Of a DNA stretch of 64,000 nt, positions 34,154 through 42,737 are shown one piece after another. Below the pieces are notes generated by a model. That model saw only the letters and a list, made by a program, of their open reading frames with translations, was not told where the DNA came from and did no database searches. Positions within the stretch are counted from its first letter, which is position 1, and each line of letters begins with the position of its first letter. The DNA comes from JAIVGZ01 sp964552205. Its GTDB lineage: Bacteria > Pseudomonadota > Gammaproteobacteria > Natronospirales > JAIVGZ01. Location: contig CAZKFT010000002.1 in NCBI GenBank assembly GCA_964552205.1, positions 52,111 through 116,110 on the forward strand, in the 5' to 3' direction. Made by a program: the position numbers and the translations under genes.

Positions 34154-34983
34154 GGATTGGTTCCGGGTGCTTCGTCGCCTATCTGGAAGCGGGCGACATT
34201 TCCGGTGCGATTATACCGTTTATGGTCGAACGGCTGGCCGTTCACCTCTATGGTGACCGCAGGCGCGTTGCCCAGAAAGACCTGGATCGGCGCCAGCCCC
34301 TCGATTTCCACCGTTCTGCCGGCGGCGGCGAGATCGAAAAACAGTCGGTCCCCGCGCTGGTCAACCACTTCCGTCCAGCAATCATCCGTGAACGCCAGAC
34401 GCACACGGAGGTTGCCAGGGATTGGTGTTGGCAGAGGATCTTCCACCAAAGCCGCTTCCGATGCCTCGGGCGTCTCCTCCACCGTCTCGACAGGGTCTTC
34501 ATTGATGGCTTGCGGCGGAGGGGCTGGCAGCAGAACCGGGGCAACCACGGTCGCGGAAGGCTCCTCGGTCGGCAGTAGTGATTCCGGGCGGGCAATCCAC
34601 CACAGGGCCACCATCACGATGACAAGCAAAAGCACCGTCCAGCCGACCCAACGGCCGCCGCTGGTCGTACCCACATCATCGCCGGTGCCCTTGCTCACCA
34701 CCAAGGGTGGCGGTTTGACCCCACCCACGGCCCGCTCGTACGCGGCGATACTTTCTTGGGGGGACAGTGCAAGCAGCTTGCAGTAAGCGCTCAGGTATCC
34801 CTTGATGAATATCGGTGCGGGTAGCCGCGCGAAATCGTCGGCTTCAAGTGCTTCGATGATTGCAGGGTCCAGTCGCAAGGACCTGGCAACATCGCGGACA
34901 GACAGCTGGTGCGACTCCCGCGCACTGCGCAATCCAGCGCCGGGACCGACCTGCGGATTCGCGGCCTCAGCGACCTCGACCAC
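34150..34983 (-). CDS. rodZ: RodZ-like helix-turn-helix membrane protein
   Basis: 277 residues from the GTG at 34983. N-terminal xre-type helix-turn-helix (GLRSARESHQLSVRDVARSL, then IKGYLSAYCKLLAL), cytosolic linker, one transmembrane helix (GWTVLLLVIVMVALWW), Pro/Glu-rich periplasmic spacer, and a C-terminal DUF4115 domain (LRVRLAFTDDCWTEVVDQRG). RodZ links MreB to the cell-wall elongation machinery. The longer upstream frame runs inside pilF and is not used. It overlaps the pilF 3' end by 17 bp. Confidence 0.9.
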   Translation of the reverse strand: MVEVAEAANPQVGPGAGLRSARESHQLSVRDVARSLRLDPAIIEALEADDFARLPAPIFIKGYLSAYCKLLALSPQESIAAYERAVGGVKPPPLVVSKGTGDDVGTTSGGRWVGWTVLLLVIVMVALWWIARPESLLPTEEPSATVVAPVLLPAPPPQAINEDPVETVEETPEASEAALVEDPLPTPIPGNLRVRLAFTDDCWTEVVDQRGDRLFFDLAAAGRTVEIEGLAPIQVFLGNAPAVTIEVNGQPFDHKRYNRTGNVARFQIGDEAPGTNP

Positions 34984-35734
34984 GCTCGGCGTCCTCCAAC
35001 CAACGCGCCTCCACCGTGTTACCGAAGTCTTCACGCAACCTGGTGGCATACTGCTGCGCGGCCTGCTCGTCTCCCAGCGTCCGTTCCACCTGATAGCCCA
35101 GCCACATGCTCTCAGCAGAGCGAGGCGATACTTCCAGATAACGTTGCAGGAAGGCACGCGCCTGCAACGGGTTGCTGCGCTCGAAACTCACCTTGGACAA
35201 CTGCCACAAGGCGTCCGCGTGACGCGGTTTGATGCGTAGCGCTTCCCGGTAGTAGTTCTCTGCCGCCTCCAGGTCCGGAACCTGCTCCACACAGATGCCT
35301 GCATTGGTCCAGGCAACTTCAGGTGTGTTGTAGGTCGGATTGTTTGCGGCAGAAAGGAATTGCCGTTCGGCATTGCGAAGGTCGCGGTGCTGGCACAGGA
35401 ATGCCCCATACGTGTTCTGCAGGTTGGGGTCGTTGGGCTCCAGCCTCAATGCCTGACGGTAATGCCTGTCCGCAAGTCGCGTTTCGCCGTACTGGTTATA
35501 GGCGTACGCGATAGCAAGGTGTGCATCCGCGTAGCGGGGATCCTGCTCGACGGCCCGAGTGAGTTTTTCCATGGCCAGATCGCGGCGACCCTGATTCAGG
35601 TACTCCAAGCCGAGCTGGACGTTATAGGTTGCCGCCTCCCGCAGGTCCACGGGTCCCGAGTCTCGCGACGAGGCAACGCAACCGCTCAGCAGAACCAGGG
35701 AAACACTAATGACAACACTGCGGAAGAACATCAT
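34967..35734 (-). CDS. pilF: Type IV pilus biogenesis/stability lipoprotein PilF (PilW)
   Basis: 255-residue lipoprotein: SVVISVSLVLLSGC is the signal peptide with lipobox. TPR units follow (NVQLGLEYLNQGRRDLAMEK, ADAHLAIAYAYNQYGETRLA, NDPNLQNTYGAFLCQH, HADALWQLSKVSFER). PilF pilots the secretin PilQ to the outer membrane. It stands between rlmN and rodZ as in Pseudomonas and Xanthomonas. The ATG overlaps the rlmN stop. Confidence 0.93.
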   Translation of the reverse strand: MMFFRSVVISVSLVLLSGCVASSRDSGPVDLREAATYNVQLGLEYLNQGRRDLAMEKLTRAVEQDPRYADAHLAIAYAYNQYGETRLADRHYRQALRLEPNDPNLQNTYGAFLCQHRDLRNAERQFLSAANNPTYNTPEVAWTNAGICVEQVPDLEAAENYYREALRIKPRHADALWQLSKVSFERSNPLQARAFLQRYLEVSPRSAESMWLGYQVERTLGDEQAAQQYATRLREDFGNTVEARWLEDAERGRGR

Positions 35735-36840
35735 GCCTGCACCTCACTGGTGATCGGGTTCCTTCGGTCCTGACGACGGGTACGGTCCTGCACACGCCCC
35801 GCCAGCTGGCCACAGGCCGCGTCGATGTCCTCGCCGCGGGTCCTGCGGGTGATTGCGGTGTAGCCGCGCCGCTGCAGAATCTCGCGGAAACGGTCGATAC
35901 GGTCCTGCGGTGAACGCTTGAAGCGTGTCATCGGGAAGGGATTGAACGGAATCAGGTTGATCTTGGACGGAATGCCTTTCAACAAGCTGGCAAGCTCATG
36001 GGCGTGCGCATCGGAATCATTCACGCCGTCCAGCATCACATACTCCCAAGTGATGTGCATGTGATGTGGCTGGCGCGAAACATAGTGCCTGCAGGCATCC
36101 AACAGCACATCGATGGGGTACTTCTTGTTGATGGGGACCAATTCATCTCGCAATGTGTCATTGGGGGCGTGCAATGAAACCGCCAGGGCCACGTCGCACA
36201 CTTCTGCCAATCGCAACAGCGCAGGAACCACTCCTGCGGTGGAGAGTGTCACCCTGCGCTTGGACAATCCGTAGGCGTTGTCGTCCAACATGACGTGGAT
36301 AGCGCTGACGACGTTGTCGAAATTGGTCAGCGGTTCGCCCATCCCCATGAGCACGACATTGGTAATGACCCGGCGGTCCTCTGCGGGGCTATGGCCGAGC
36401 CGCTCTGCTGCCACTCTGACCTGACCGATGATTTCCGCTGCAGAGAGGTTGCGGTTGAATCCCTGCTGCGCAGTCGAGCAAAACGCGCAATCCAGCGCAC
36501 AGCCAACCTGCGACGAGATGCATAGCGTGCCGCGGTCGGCCTCCGGAATGAACACCGTCTCGATGGCGTTCCCCGTATCCATGCGCAACAGCCACTTGCG
36601 GGTGCCGTCGTTCGAGTTCTGCTCCATGATGACTTCAGGAACCCGAACCTCGGCAATCTCGGCCAGGCGCTGGCGCAAGGCCACCGACAGGTCGGTCATT
36701 TCCGCAAAATCCGTCGCGCCGCGCTGGTGCATCCACTTCAGTACCTGAACGGCCCGGAAAGGCTTTTCACCAAGCGCACCAAACCATGCCACGAGTGCCT
36801 GATGTGACATGCCCAGCAGATTGGTGCGTTCGGTGCCCAT
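35731..36840 (-). CDS. rlmN: Dual-specificity RNA methyltransferase RlmN
   Basis: Radical-SAM enzyme methylating C2 of A2503 in 23S rRNA and A37 in some tRNAs. 369 residues from MGTERTNLLGMSHQALVAWF. The CxxxCxxC cluster motif is in GCALDCAFCSTAQQGFNRNL; the catalytic second Cys is near the C-terminus (DIDAACGQLAG). GMGEPLTNFDNV and SLHAPNDTLRDELVPIN also fit. The start at 36840 follows the family; the frame open further upstream runs into ndk. Confidence 0.96.
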   Translation of the reverse strand: MGTERTNLLGMSHQALVAWFGALGEKPFRAVQVLKWMHQRGATDFAEMTDLSVALRQRLAEIAEVRVPEVIMEQNSNDGTRKWLLRMDTGNAIETVFIPEADRGTLCISSQVGCALDCAFCSTAQQGFNRNLSAAEIIGQVRVAAERLGHSPAEDRRVITNVVLMGMGEPLTNFDNVVSAIHVMLDDNAYGLSKRRVTLSTAGVVPALLRLAEVCDVALAVSLHAPNDTLRDELVPINKKYPIDVLLDACRHYVSRQPHHMHITWEYVMLDGVNDSDAHAHELASLLKGIPSKINLIPFNPFPMTRFKRSPQDRIDRFREILQRRGYTAITRRTRGEDIDAACGQLAGRVQDRTRRQDRRNPITSEVQA

Positions 36841-36850
36841 GCTCAGGGTT

Positions 36851-37279
36851 TCAGCGCGTGCGCGCGCATACGCCTTCAGGGAAGAAGAAACGGATTTCAT
36901 TCGCTGCGGTTTCTTCCGCATCCGAACCATGCACGATATTCTCGTCAACGGTTTCTGCGAAGTCAGCGCGGATGGTGCCAGGTGCGGCGTCCTTGGGGTT
37001 GGTCGCACCCATGAGATCGCGGTTCTTGCTGATGGCGCCCTCGCCTTCCAAGGCCTGCACCATGACCGGGCCGGAAATCATGAACTCGACCAGATCCTTG
37101 AAAAACGGACGTTCGCGATGCACGGCATAGAAGCCCTCGGCCTGCTCGCGGCTCAGGTGGATCATGCGTGCCGCGACGACCTTGAGGCCAGCCTTCTCGA
37201 AGCGCGAGGTGATTTCGCCGATCAGGTTCTTGGCCACGCCGTCTGGCTTGATGATGGAGAGGGTCCGTTCGATTGCCAT
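36851..37279 (-). CDS. ndk: Nucleoside diphosphate kinase (Ndk)
   Basis: Balances (d)NTP pools by phosphate transfer through a phospho-His. 142 residues from MAIERTLSIIKPDGVAKNLI. The active-site His is in DENIVHGSDAEE; MISGPVMVQALEGEGAI and HYVH-region residues are typical. A longer open frame to 37333 is not conserved. GGAG lies some 12 nt upstream of the ATG. It is the first gene of the chain ndk-rlmN-pilF-rodZ-hisS-yfgM-bamB-der. Confidence 0.97.
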   Translation of the reverse strand: MAIERTLSIIKPDGVAKNLIGEITSRFEKAGLKVVAARMIHLSREQAEGFYAVHRERPFFKDLVEFMISGPVMVQALEGEGAISKNRDLMGATNPKDAAPGTIRADFAETVDENIVHGSDAEETAANEIRFFFPEGVCARTR

Positions 37280-37375
37280 CTTGTTTGAAACTCCGGTTGT
37301 AGTTGGAAAGTGGGGCGTAAATGTCCGTCCCACCGAGGATTTTCCCCAGTGGGCACGACGGGATATGGTACCGCG

Positions 37376-37705
37376 TCAGGCTTGAACCGTGAAGGACTCA
37401 CCGCAGCCGCAGGTCGCCGCGGCCTTGGGATTGCGGAAGCGGAAGGACTCATTCAGGCCCTCACGGGCATAATCGACCTCGGTTCCGTCCATGAACGCCA
37501 AATGCTCCCTGGAAACCACCAGACGGACGCCATGGGCCTCAAACACCTCATCCTCGTCCGAGATGGTGTCCGCATAGTCGATGGTATAGGCATAGCCGGA
37601 GCACCCTGTCTGCTTGATACCTACACGCAGGCCCAGACCGTGCCCACGCTGGTCAATCTGCTTGCGTACGCGCTCCGCGGCGCTTTCGGTCATGGAAACA
37701 GCCAT
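37376..37705 (-). CDS. IscA/HesB-family iron-sulfur assembly protein
   Basis: 109 residues. The three conserved Cys are present: TGCSGYAYTIDY and CGCGESF at the C-terminus. A-type carrier fold (LRVGIKQTGCSGYAY). It follows the IscU-like gene by 3 bp and probably carries or inserts Fe-S clusters. It is the last gene of the cysE-led cluster. Confidence 0.92.
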   Translation of the reverse strand: MAVSMTESAAERVRKQIDQRGHGLGLRVGIKQTGCSGYAYTIDYADTISDEDEVFEAHGVRLVVSREHLAFMDGTEVDYAREGLNESFRFRNPKAAATCGCGESFTVQA

Positions 37706-37708
37706 TTC

Positions 37709-38071
37709 TCACTCCTCCTCCGCACTGGCGGCGCGCAAGGCATCCTCTACCAGTAGCGGTGCATAAAGTCGTTCCGGGGCAAGCTCGAAAGGGCTTGCCA
37801 GATCCCGGACATCCAGCTCTCGAGCATCGCTCAGGGTGTGCCCAACGGCCCATTCTGCCACCAATGAGGCGCAGGCGATGGTGGCGGTGCAACCCCAAGC
37901 TTTGAACCTTGCCTCCGATATGCGGCCATCTTCACCCGTTTTCAAGGCAAATTGGATTACCGCGCCATGGTGCTCCGATCCGGCTTCTCCACGACAAACA
38001 CCATCCGACTCGCTCGGAAACTCGCCAGCATGACGGGGGTGATCGAAGTGATCCAGCAATAGCGCGTTCAT
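37709..38071 (-). CDS. Degenerate IscU-like scaffold protein
   Basis: 120 residues aligning along the whole IscU fold: HFDHPRHAGEF, ARFKAWGCTATIACASLVAE, LLVEDALRAA. Of the three cluster-ligand Cys of IscU only the middle one (KAWGC) is kept. The first Cys and following Asp (PACGD in E. coli) are replaced by EHHGA, and the last HCS is YAP. New Cys appear in GVCRGE and TIACA. It may be an adaptor, a scaffold with unusual ligands, or a specialised partner of the two desulfurases. The ATG overlaps the desulfurase stop. Confidence 0.85.
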   Translation of the reverse strand: MNALLLDHFDHPRHAGEFPSESDGVCRGEAGSEHHGAVIQFALKTGEDGRISEARFKAWGCTATIACASLVAEWAVGHTLSDARELDVRDLASPFELAPERLYAPLLVEDALRAASAEEE

Positions 38072-39270
38072 GAGACCTGCTTGTATCCACAGTAATCACG
38101 CTCCCGCACCCAGAGCGGCGACAAGGCGCGCAGCCGAGTGACCTCTCGTACCAGCAAGTCGGCCGCGAGATCCACTTCTTCCTCCGTGGTCCAACGTCCG
38201 AATGAGAAGCGGATGGAGGCATTGGCAAGGGCATCGTCCCGCCCCAGTGCGCGCAGCACATAGGATGGCGATGCTGTCGCGGAGTTGCACGCGGAGCCGG
38301 TGGACAACGCAAGTCCGCGCAGTGCCGTCAACAGGGCGTCCCCGTGAACACCACCGAAACTCAGATTAAGATTGCCTGCCACGCGGTGATCCGGATGCCC
38401 GTTCAGACAAACCGCTTCCAGGTCCCCGATACGCTTCTGGAAACGTTTCCGCAGTGCGAGGATGCGTGGCTGTTCAACACCCATCTCCTCGCGGGCGATG
38501 CGACAAGCCTCACCCATCCCGACAATCTGATGGGTTGCCAGTGTGCCGGAACGCATTCCGCGTTCATGCCCTCCACCGTGGATGAGCGCCTCGATGCGCG
38601 CTCGGGGCTCGCGACGGACGAAGAGCGCTCCGGCGCCTTTCGGCCCGTAGACCTTGTGCGCGGAAAACGCCATCGTATCGACGGGGAGATTGGCCAATTC
38701 GATGGCAACTTTGCCGGCCGTCTGTGCGCCGTCAACATGAAACAGGCATCCGTGGGCACGGCACACGTCGCCGATTGCTGCAATGTCGTTGATGACACCG
38801 ATTTCGTTGTTCACATGCATGATGGTGACCAGAACAGTCTCGGCCGTGAGCGCATCCGCCACCTGTTGCGCATGGATTCGGCCGTCATCGCCCGGTTCAA
38901 GCCAGGTGACGCGCCACCCGCGACGTTCCAGCCACCGGCAGGTATCGATGACCGCCTTGTGCTCGGTGCGACTGGTGATGAGGTGCTTGCCCTTGTCCTC
39001 ATGCGCCCACGCGGCACCCTTGATAGCCAGGTTGTTCGACTCCGTCGCACCGGAAGTCCAGACAATCTCGCGCGGTTCCGCACCGATGAGTGCAGCGACT
39101 TCTGCGCGGGCGTTCTCCACCAAGGCGTGCGCGTCGCGGCCATAGGCGTGCGTGCTCGACGCCGGATTGCCGAACACGCCGTCGCGTGTCAGGCAATCTG
39201 CCATACGCGCTGCAACCCTGGGGTCGACCGGCGTCGTGGCCATGTAATCGAGGTAAATCGGACGCGTCAT
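38068..39270 (-). CDS. IscS-type cysteine desulfurase
   Basis: PLP enzyme taking sulfur from cysteine. 400 residues from MTRPIYLDYMATTPVDPRVA, the IscS N-terminus. TSGATESNNLAIKG, HVNNEIG, HVDGAQ and the PLP-Lys in MAFSAHKVYGPKG are present. The active-site Cys is in STGSACNSATASPSYVL. It is the closer of the two desulfurases to E. coli IscS and lies next to the IscU-like gene. The upstream open frame (to 39369) is not conserved. Confidence 0.94.
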   Translation of the reverse strand: MTRPIYLDYMATTPVDPRVAARMADCLTRDGVFGNPASSTHAYGRDAHALVENARAEVAALIGAEPREIVWTSGATESNNLAIKGAAWAHEDKGKHLITSRTEHKAVIDTCRWLERRGWRVTWLEPGDDGRIHAQQVADALTAETVLVTIMHVNNEIGVINDIAAIGDVCRAHGCLFHVDGAQTAGKVAIELANLPVDTMAFSAHKVYGPKGAGALFVRREPRARIEALIHGGGHERGMRSGTLATHQIVGMGEACRIAREEMGVEQPRILALRKRFQKRIGDLEAVCLNGHPDHRVAGNLNLSFGGVHGDALLTALRGLALSTGSACNSATASPSYVLRALGRDDALANASIRFSFGRWTTEEEVDLAADLLVREVTRLRALSPLWVRERDYCGYKQVS

Positions 39271-39283
39271 GGCCTTATTGTCC

Positions 39284-40429
39284 TCACCAACCACCCATTG
39301 CGCCACCACCTGCCAGAATGGAGCCCGGTCGCAGGAGCGACTGCAGTGTTGCCAGCAGCGCATCCACATCCTCCGCGGTGTTCCCCGCGCCGAAACTCAC
39401 ACGCACCGCGCCACGCGCATGTGCCGCGTCCACACCCATGGCCAACAGCACATGGCTGGGTTCGCGACTTCCGCTGGCGCAGGCAGAACCGCTTGAGACC
39501 GCAAACCCTGCCTGGTCCAAAGACAGCAGTAGCGCTTCACCATCCACGTCCTGCACTGTGAACTGGGTGGTATTTGGAAGGCGCGGTGCTCCCTCGCCAA
39601 TGAGGCTCACACGAGGAAGTCCAGCCAGCCCCTCTTCAAGACGGTCGCGCAAGGCGCGGGTATGTGCAGCCCGGGACTGCAGTTGCTCCATCGCGAGTTC
39701 TGCAGCCACGCCGAAGCCGACAATGGCCGCGACAGGTTCTGTACCACCTCTCAGACCGCGCTCCTGGCCACCGCCGACCTGCACGGAGTCCAACGTCAGT
39801 TGGCTGTCGATCACCAGGGCGCCAATACCCTGCGGTCCGTACAGTTTGTGTGCCGAGAGGCTCAGCATGCTGACGCCGGCACCGCGAAAGTCCACGGGCA
39901 CCTTGCCCGCGGCCTGCACGGCGTCGGTATGACACGGCACACCCGCTTCATGGCACAAGGATGCAAGCAGCGGAATATCATTCATCACGCCGGTTTCGTT
40001 GTTCGCCCACATCACGGACACGAGTGCGGGCGCTCTTGCCAGGTGCTGCTTCAGTTCGTCAAAGTTCAATGTGCCGTCGCGCGCGACAGTGTTGATGACC
40101 AGGTCGCGGCCCAACTTTGCGGCGGGCTCTCTCACTGCGGCGTGTTCGACCGCGCTGATGACGACGCTGCCCTGCCTATGGCTCAACAGGCCACGCAGAG
40201 CGAGGTTGTTGGACTCCGTCCCTCCCGAGGTGAATACCACTTCGTCGGCGTTGGCGCCCAGCAACCGAGCAACCTGCTGGCGTGCGCGCATCACCGCCTC
40301 CTTTGCAGCGTGGCCGAAACCGTGCACGCTGGATGCATTGGCGGGGCGGCTGAGCCACGGCATCATCGCGTCGCGAACGCGCTCGTCCATGGGTGTGGTG
40401 GCATTGTGGTCGAGGTAGACCGGTGTCAT
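39284..40429 (-). CDS. Second cysteine desulfurase (IscS/NifS family)
   Basis: 381-residue paralogue of the next gene. MTPVYLDHNATTPMDERVRD, TSGGTESNNLALRG, WANNETGVMNDIP, CHTDAVQ, PLP-Lys in LSLSAHKLYGPQG, and active-site Cys in SSGSACASGSREPSHVL. It differs from the other copy through most of its length, so it is not a recent duplication. Overlaps cysE by ATGA. Two desulfurases in tandem suggest division of labour or a heteromeric use. Confidence 0.93.
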   Translation of the reverse strand: MTPVYLDHNATTPMDERVRDAMMPWLSRPANASSVHGFGHAAKEAVMRARQQVARLLGANADEVVFTSGGTESNNLALRGLLSHRQGSVVISAVEHAAVREPAAKLGRDLVINTVARDGTLNFDELKQHLARAPALVSVMWANNETGVMNDIPLLASLCHEAGVPCHTDAVQAAGKVPVDFRGAGVSMLSLSAHKLYGPQGIGALVIDSQLTLDSVQVGGGQERGLRGGTEPVAAIVGFGVAAELAMEQLQSRAAHTRALRDRLEEGLAGLPRVSLIGEGAPRLPNTTQFTVQDVDGEALLLSLDQAGFAVSSGSACASGSREPSHVLLAMGVDAAHARGAVRVSFGAGNTAEDVDALLATLQSLLRPGSILAGGGAMGGW

Positions 40430-41172
40430 GGCAGGGGGTCCTCGACATCCGGCAAGGGCGCATCCGGCACATCAGCACCGAGAGCCTTCAGGGCCTCGGT
40501 CAATTGCTCGAGGCGCTGGTCCGTCACATGGATATGATCCAGCATGCCGTTGATGGCCTGTGCGACCGGGTCTGGCATTTCCCGGACGATGCCGTAGGAC
40601 TCGAAGCCGATTCGTTGCGCGATTTCAGCGCGGTGCGGCAAGGTCCGGTCCTCCCGAGGTGTGTCCATCACCACGCGGCCGGGGATGCCGACAACGGTTG
40701 CATCGGCCGGAACATCGCGTACGACCACGGCGTTGGAGCCTACCCGTGCGTTGTCGCCTATGGTGATGGGCCCAAGTACTTTCGCCCCGGCACCCACCAC
40801 CACCCCGTTGCCGAGCGTCGGGTGGCGCTTGCCCTTCTCCCAACTGGTGCCGCCCAGCGTGACGCCGTGATACACCGTGCAATCGTCGCCAATCTCGGCA
40901 GTTTCGCCGATGACCACACCCATGCCGTGGTCAATGAAAAAGCGTCGTCCAATTTTCGCGCCCGGATGAATCTCGATTCCGGTCAACCAACGCGCCACCG
41001 TTGAGAACCAACGCGCCAACCACTTGAGGCCGAGCCCCCACAGCCAGTGATTGAGACGATGGAACCACAAGGCATGCAAACCGGGGTAGGTGGTGAACAC
41101 CTCGAAACCATGGCGCGCAGCAGGGTCGCGCTCGAATGCACAGCGGAGATCTTCGCGCAGGCGGGAGAACAT
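40426..41172 (-). CDS. cysE: Serine O-acetyltransferase (CysE)
   Basis: Acetyl-CoA + serine to O-acetylserine, the first step of cysteine synthesis. 248 residues: helical N-terminus, then the left-handed beta helix (IEIHPGAKIGRRFFIDHGMG, VIGETAEIGDDCTVYHGVTL, HPTLGNGVVVGAGAKVLGPI). It leads the operon cysE-desulfurase-desulfurase-IscU-like-IscA-like, so cysteine supply and sulfur mobilisation are co-expressed, as in some isc clusters of other bacteria. TATAAT lies 8 nt upstream. Confidence 0.95.
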   Translation of the reverse strand: MFSRLREDLRCAFERDPAARHGFEVFTTYPGLHALWFHRLNHWLWGLGLKWLARWFSTVARWLTGIEIHPGAKIGRRFFIDHGMGVVIGETAEIGDDCTVYHGVTLGGTSWEKGKRHPTLGNGVVVGAGAKVLGPITIGDNARVGSNAVVVRDVPADATVVGIPGRVVMDTPREDRTLPHRAEIAQRIGFESYGIVREMPDPVAQAINGMLDHIHVTDQRLEQLTEALKALGADVPDAPLPDVEDPLP

Positions 41173-41180
41173 GGCCCCGG

Positions 41181-41186
41181 ATTATA
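41181..41186 (-). promoter_or_regulatory. -10 hexamer upstream of cysE
   Basis: Perfect TATAAT on the minus strand, 8 nt (CCGGGGCC) before the cysE ATG. Either leaderless or with a leader of 1-2 nt. It lies in the 18-bp gap after trmJ, so the cluster has its own promoter. Confidence 0.5.
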
Positions 41187-41190
41187 CCCC

Positions 41191-41922
41191 TCAAGCCCGG
41201 TGTTTCGGGCCGGTGGGCCTTTCGAAGGACGAGAGCAGGCCGCGAAGAATGTTCAGCTCGTTGGCATCCGGCTGCGCACGGTTGAACAAACGGCGCAAAC
41301 GCCGCATCAGCTGTTTGGGGTTCTCCGGGTCCAGGAAACCCGTCTGCAACATCACCCGCTCAAGGTGCTCGTACAGCTGCGCCATCTCGTCCGCAGTGGC
41401 CAGTCGGGTCTCCTGATCGCGGCTACCCCCGCCGACGGGTTGCAGATGCGCAACCCGCATCTCGTAGCACAGGACCTGCACAGCTGCCGCGAGGTTCAAC
41501 GAGGAATACTCCGGATTGGCAGGAATCGTCACCAGTGAATGGCAGCGATCGAGCTCTTCGTTGTCTAGCCCGGTCCGTTCGCGGCCGAACACCAAGGCCA
41601 CGGATTTCCCAGCGTATTCGCTCGCCACCTTTTCGCACGCTTCCCTGGGTGTGAACATCGGGGCAGGAATGGACCGTTGCCGTGCGCTGGCGCCCAGTAC
41701 GAATTCACAACCCGCCAAGGCATCATCCAGCGTGGGCACCACTCTGGCACCGGACAACAGGTCTTCCGCCCCCGATGCCCGGGCAGTGGCCTCTGGGTGG
41801 GGAAACAACAGTGGGGAGACCAACACCAGGTCGGTGAGGCCCATGGTCTTCATGGCGCGCGCTGCCGCCCCTATATTCCCCGGGTGCGATGTCTCCACCA
41901 ACACGACTCTTGCATTGTCCAT
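41191..41922 (-). CDS. trmJ: tRNA (Cm32/Um32) methyltransferase TrmJ
   Basis: SPOUT-family 2'-O-methyltransferase acting on position 32 of tRNAs. 243 residues. ARVVLVETSHPGNIGAAARA, MKTMGLTDLVLVSP, VALVFGRERTGLDNEEL and IPANPEYSSLNLAAAVQVLC are diagnostic (knotted SAM site). C-terminal helical extension LEHLERVMLQTGFLDPENPK. Divergent from suhB with 23 bp between start codons. Confidence 0.95.
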   Translation of the reverse strand: MDNARVVLVETSHPGNIGAAARAMKTMGLTDLVLVSPLLFPHPEATARASGAEDLLSGARVVPTLDDALAGCEFVLGASARQRSIPAPMFTPREACEKVASEYAGKSVALVFGRERTGLDNEELDRCHSLVTIPANPEYSSLNLAAAVQVLCYEMRVAHLQPVGGGSRDQETRLATADEMAQLYEHLERVMLQTGFLDPENPKQLMRRLRRLFNRAQPDANELNILRGLLSSFERPTGPKHRA

Positions 41923-41929
41923 GGTGTGA

Positions 41930-41936
41930 TATTCTA
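41930..41936. promoter_or_regulatory. Overlapping -10 boxes of trmJ (minus) and suhB (plus)
   Basis: TAGAAT on the minus strand (41936-41931), 8 nt before the trmJ ATG. TATTCT on the plus strand (41930-41935), 10 nt before the suhB ATG. Both use the same base pairs. The polymerases should therefore exclude each other. Confidence 0.4.
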
Positions 41937-41945
41937 CGCGCCCTC

Positions 41946-42737
41946 ATGCATGCCCTGCTCAACATCGCCGTGCGCGCAGCGCGTGCTGCCGGAACCGTCA
42001 TCACCCGGAACATGGATCGGGTGGATACGCTCGCCATCACCTCCAAACGCCGCAACGACTTCGTCAGCGAAATCGACAAGCTCGCCGAGCAGGCAATCAT
42101 CGATACGGTACGCAAGACCCACCCGGGGCACGGCTTCCTTGGCGAAGAGACCGGCCGTCACGGGGGCGACGAGTATGTCTGGATCATCGACCCGCTGGAT
42201 GGCACCACCAACTTCCTCCATGGCTTTCCGGCCTTCGCTGTCTCCATCGCGATCCAGCACAAGGGTCGCCTGGAACACGGGGTCATTTACGACCCGGTCC
42301 GGCAGGAGTTGTTCTGCGCCTCTCGCGGCGACGGTGCCACACTGGATGGCAAGAAAATCCGTGTCACCTCACCCAAGGGACTTGAGGGCACACTCATCGG
42401 TACTGGCTTTCCGTTCCTGGAGAATCAGGATGTAGATGCCTTCATGGCCATGCTGCGCACCGTCATCCTGAAAACCGCTGGCGTGCGTCGGGCGGGTGCT
42501 GCATCACTGGATCTGGCCTGGGTAGCCGCCGGTCGACTCGACGGGTTCTGGGAAATGGGACTGAAGCCCTGGGATATGGCAGCCGGAGCGCTGCTGGTGC
42601 AGGAAGCTGGCGGCATCGTAGGCGGTATCGACGGCGGCACGGAGTTCATGGAATCCGGCAACATCGTCGCCGGCGGCCGCAAGGTGTTCGCGGCGCTGGT
42701 CCGCGAACTCAAGCCCTACCTGCCAAGAATCGCTTAA
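41946..42737 (+). CDS. suhB: Inositol-1-monophosphatase (SuhB)
   Basis: Mg-dependent phosphatase; SuhB also takes part in rRNA transcription antitermination in E. coli. 263 residues. Motifs GFLGEETGRHGGDEYVWIID (first metal site), DPLDGTTNFLHGFP and LKPWDMAAGALLVQEAGG are complete. The TAA stop shares TTAA with the secF stop on the other strand, so the genes converge with a 4-bp overlap. Confidence 0.95.
   Translation: MHALLNIAVRAARAAGTVITRNMDRVDTLAITSKRRNDFVSEIDKLAEQAIIDTVRKTHPGHGFLGEETGRHGGDEYVWIIDPLDGTTNFLHGFPAFAVSIAIQHKGRLEHGVIYDPVRQELFCASRGDGATLDGKKIRVTSPKGLEGTLIGTGFPFLENQDVDAFMAMLRTVILKTAGVRRAGAASLDLAWVAAGRLDGFWEMGLKPWDMAAGALLVQEAGGIVGGIDGGTEFMESGNIVAGGRKVFAALVRELKPYLPRIA

Noticed and set aside
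34983..35157. Extension of the RodZ-like gene upstream to 35157 in the same frame
   Set aside because: The extra 58 residues (MPSCNVIWKYRLALLR and on) lie fully inside pilF, are Arg/Trp-rich shadow sequence and have no family match; the GTG at 34983 gives the correct N-terminus.
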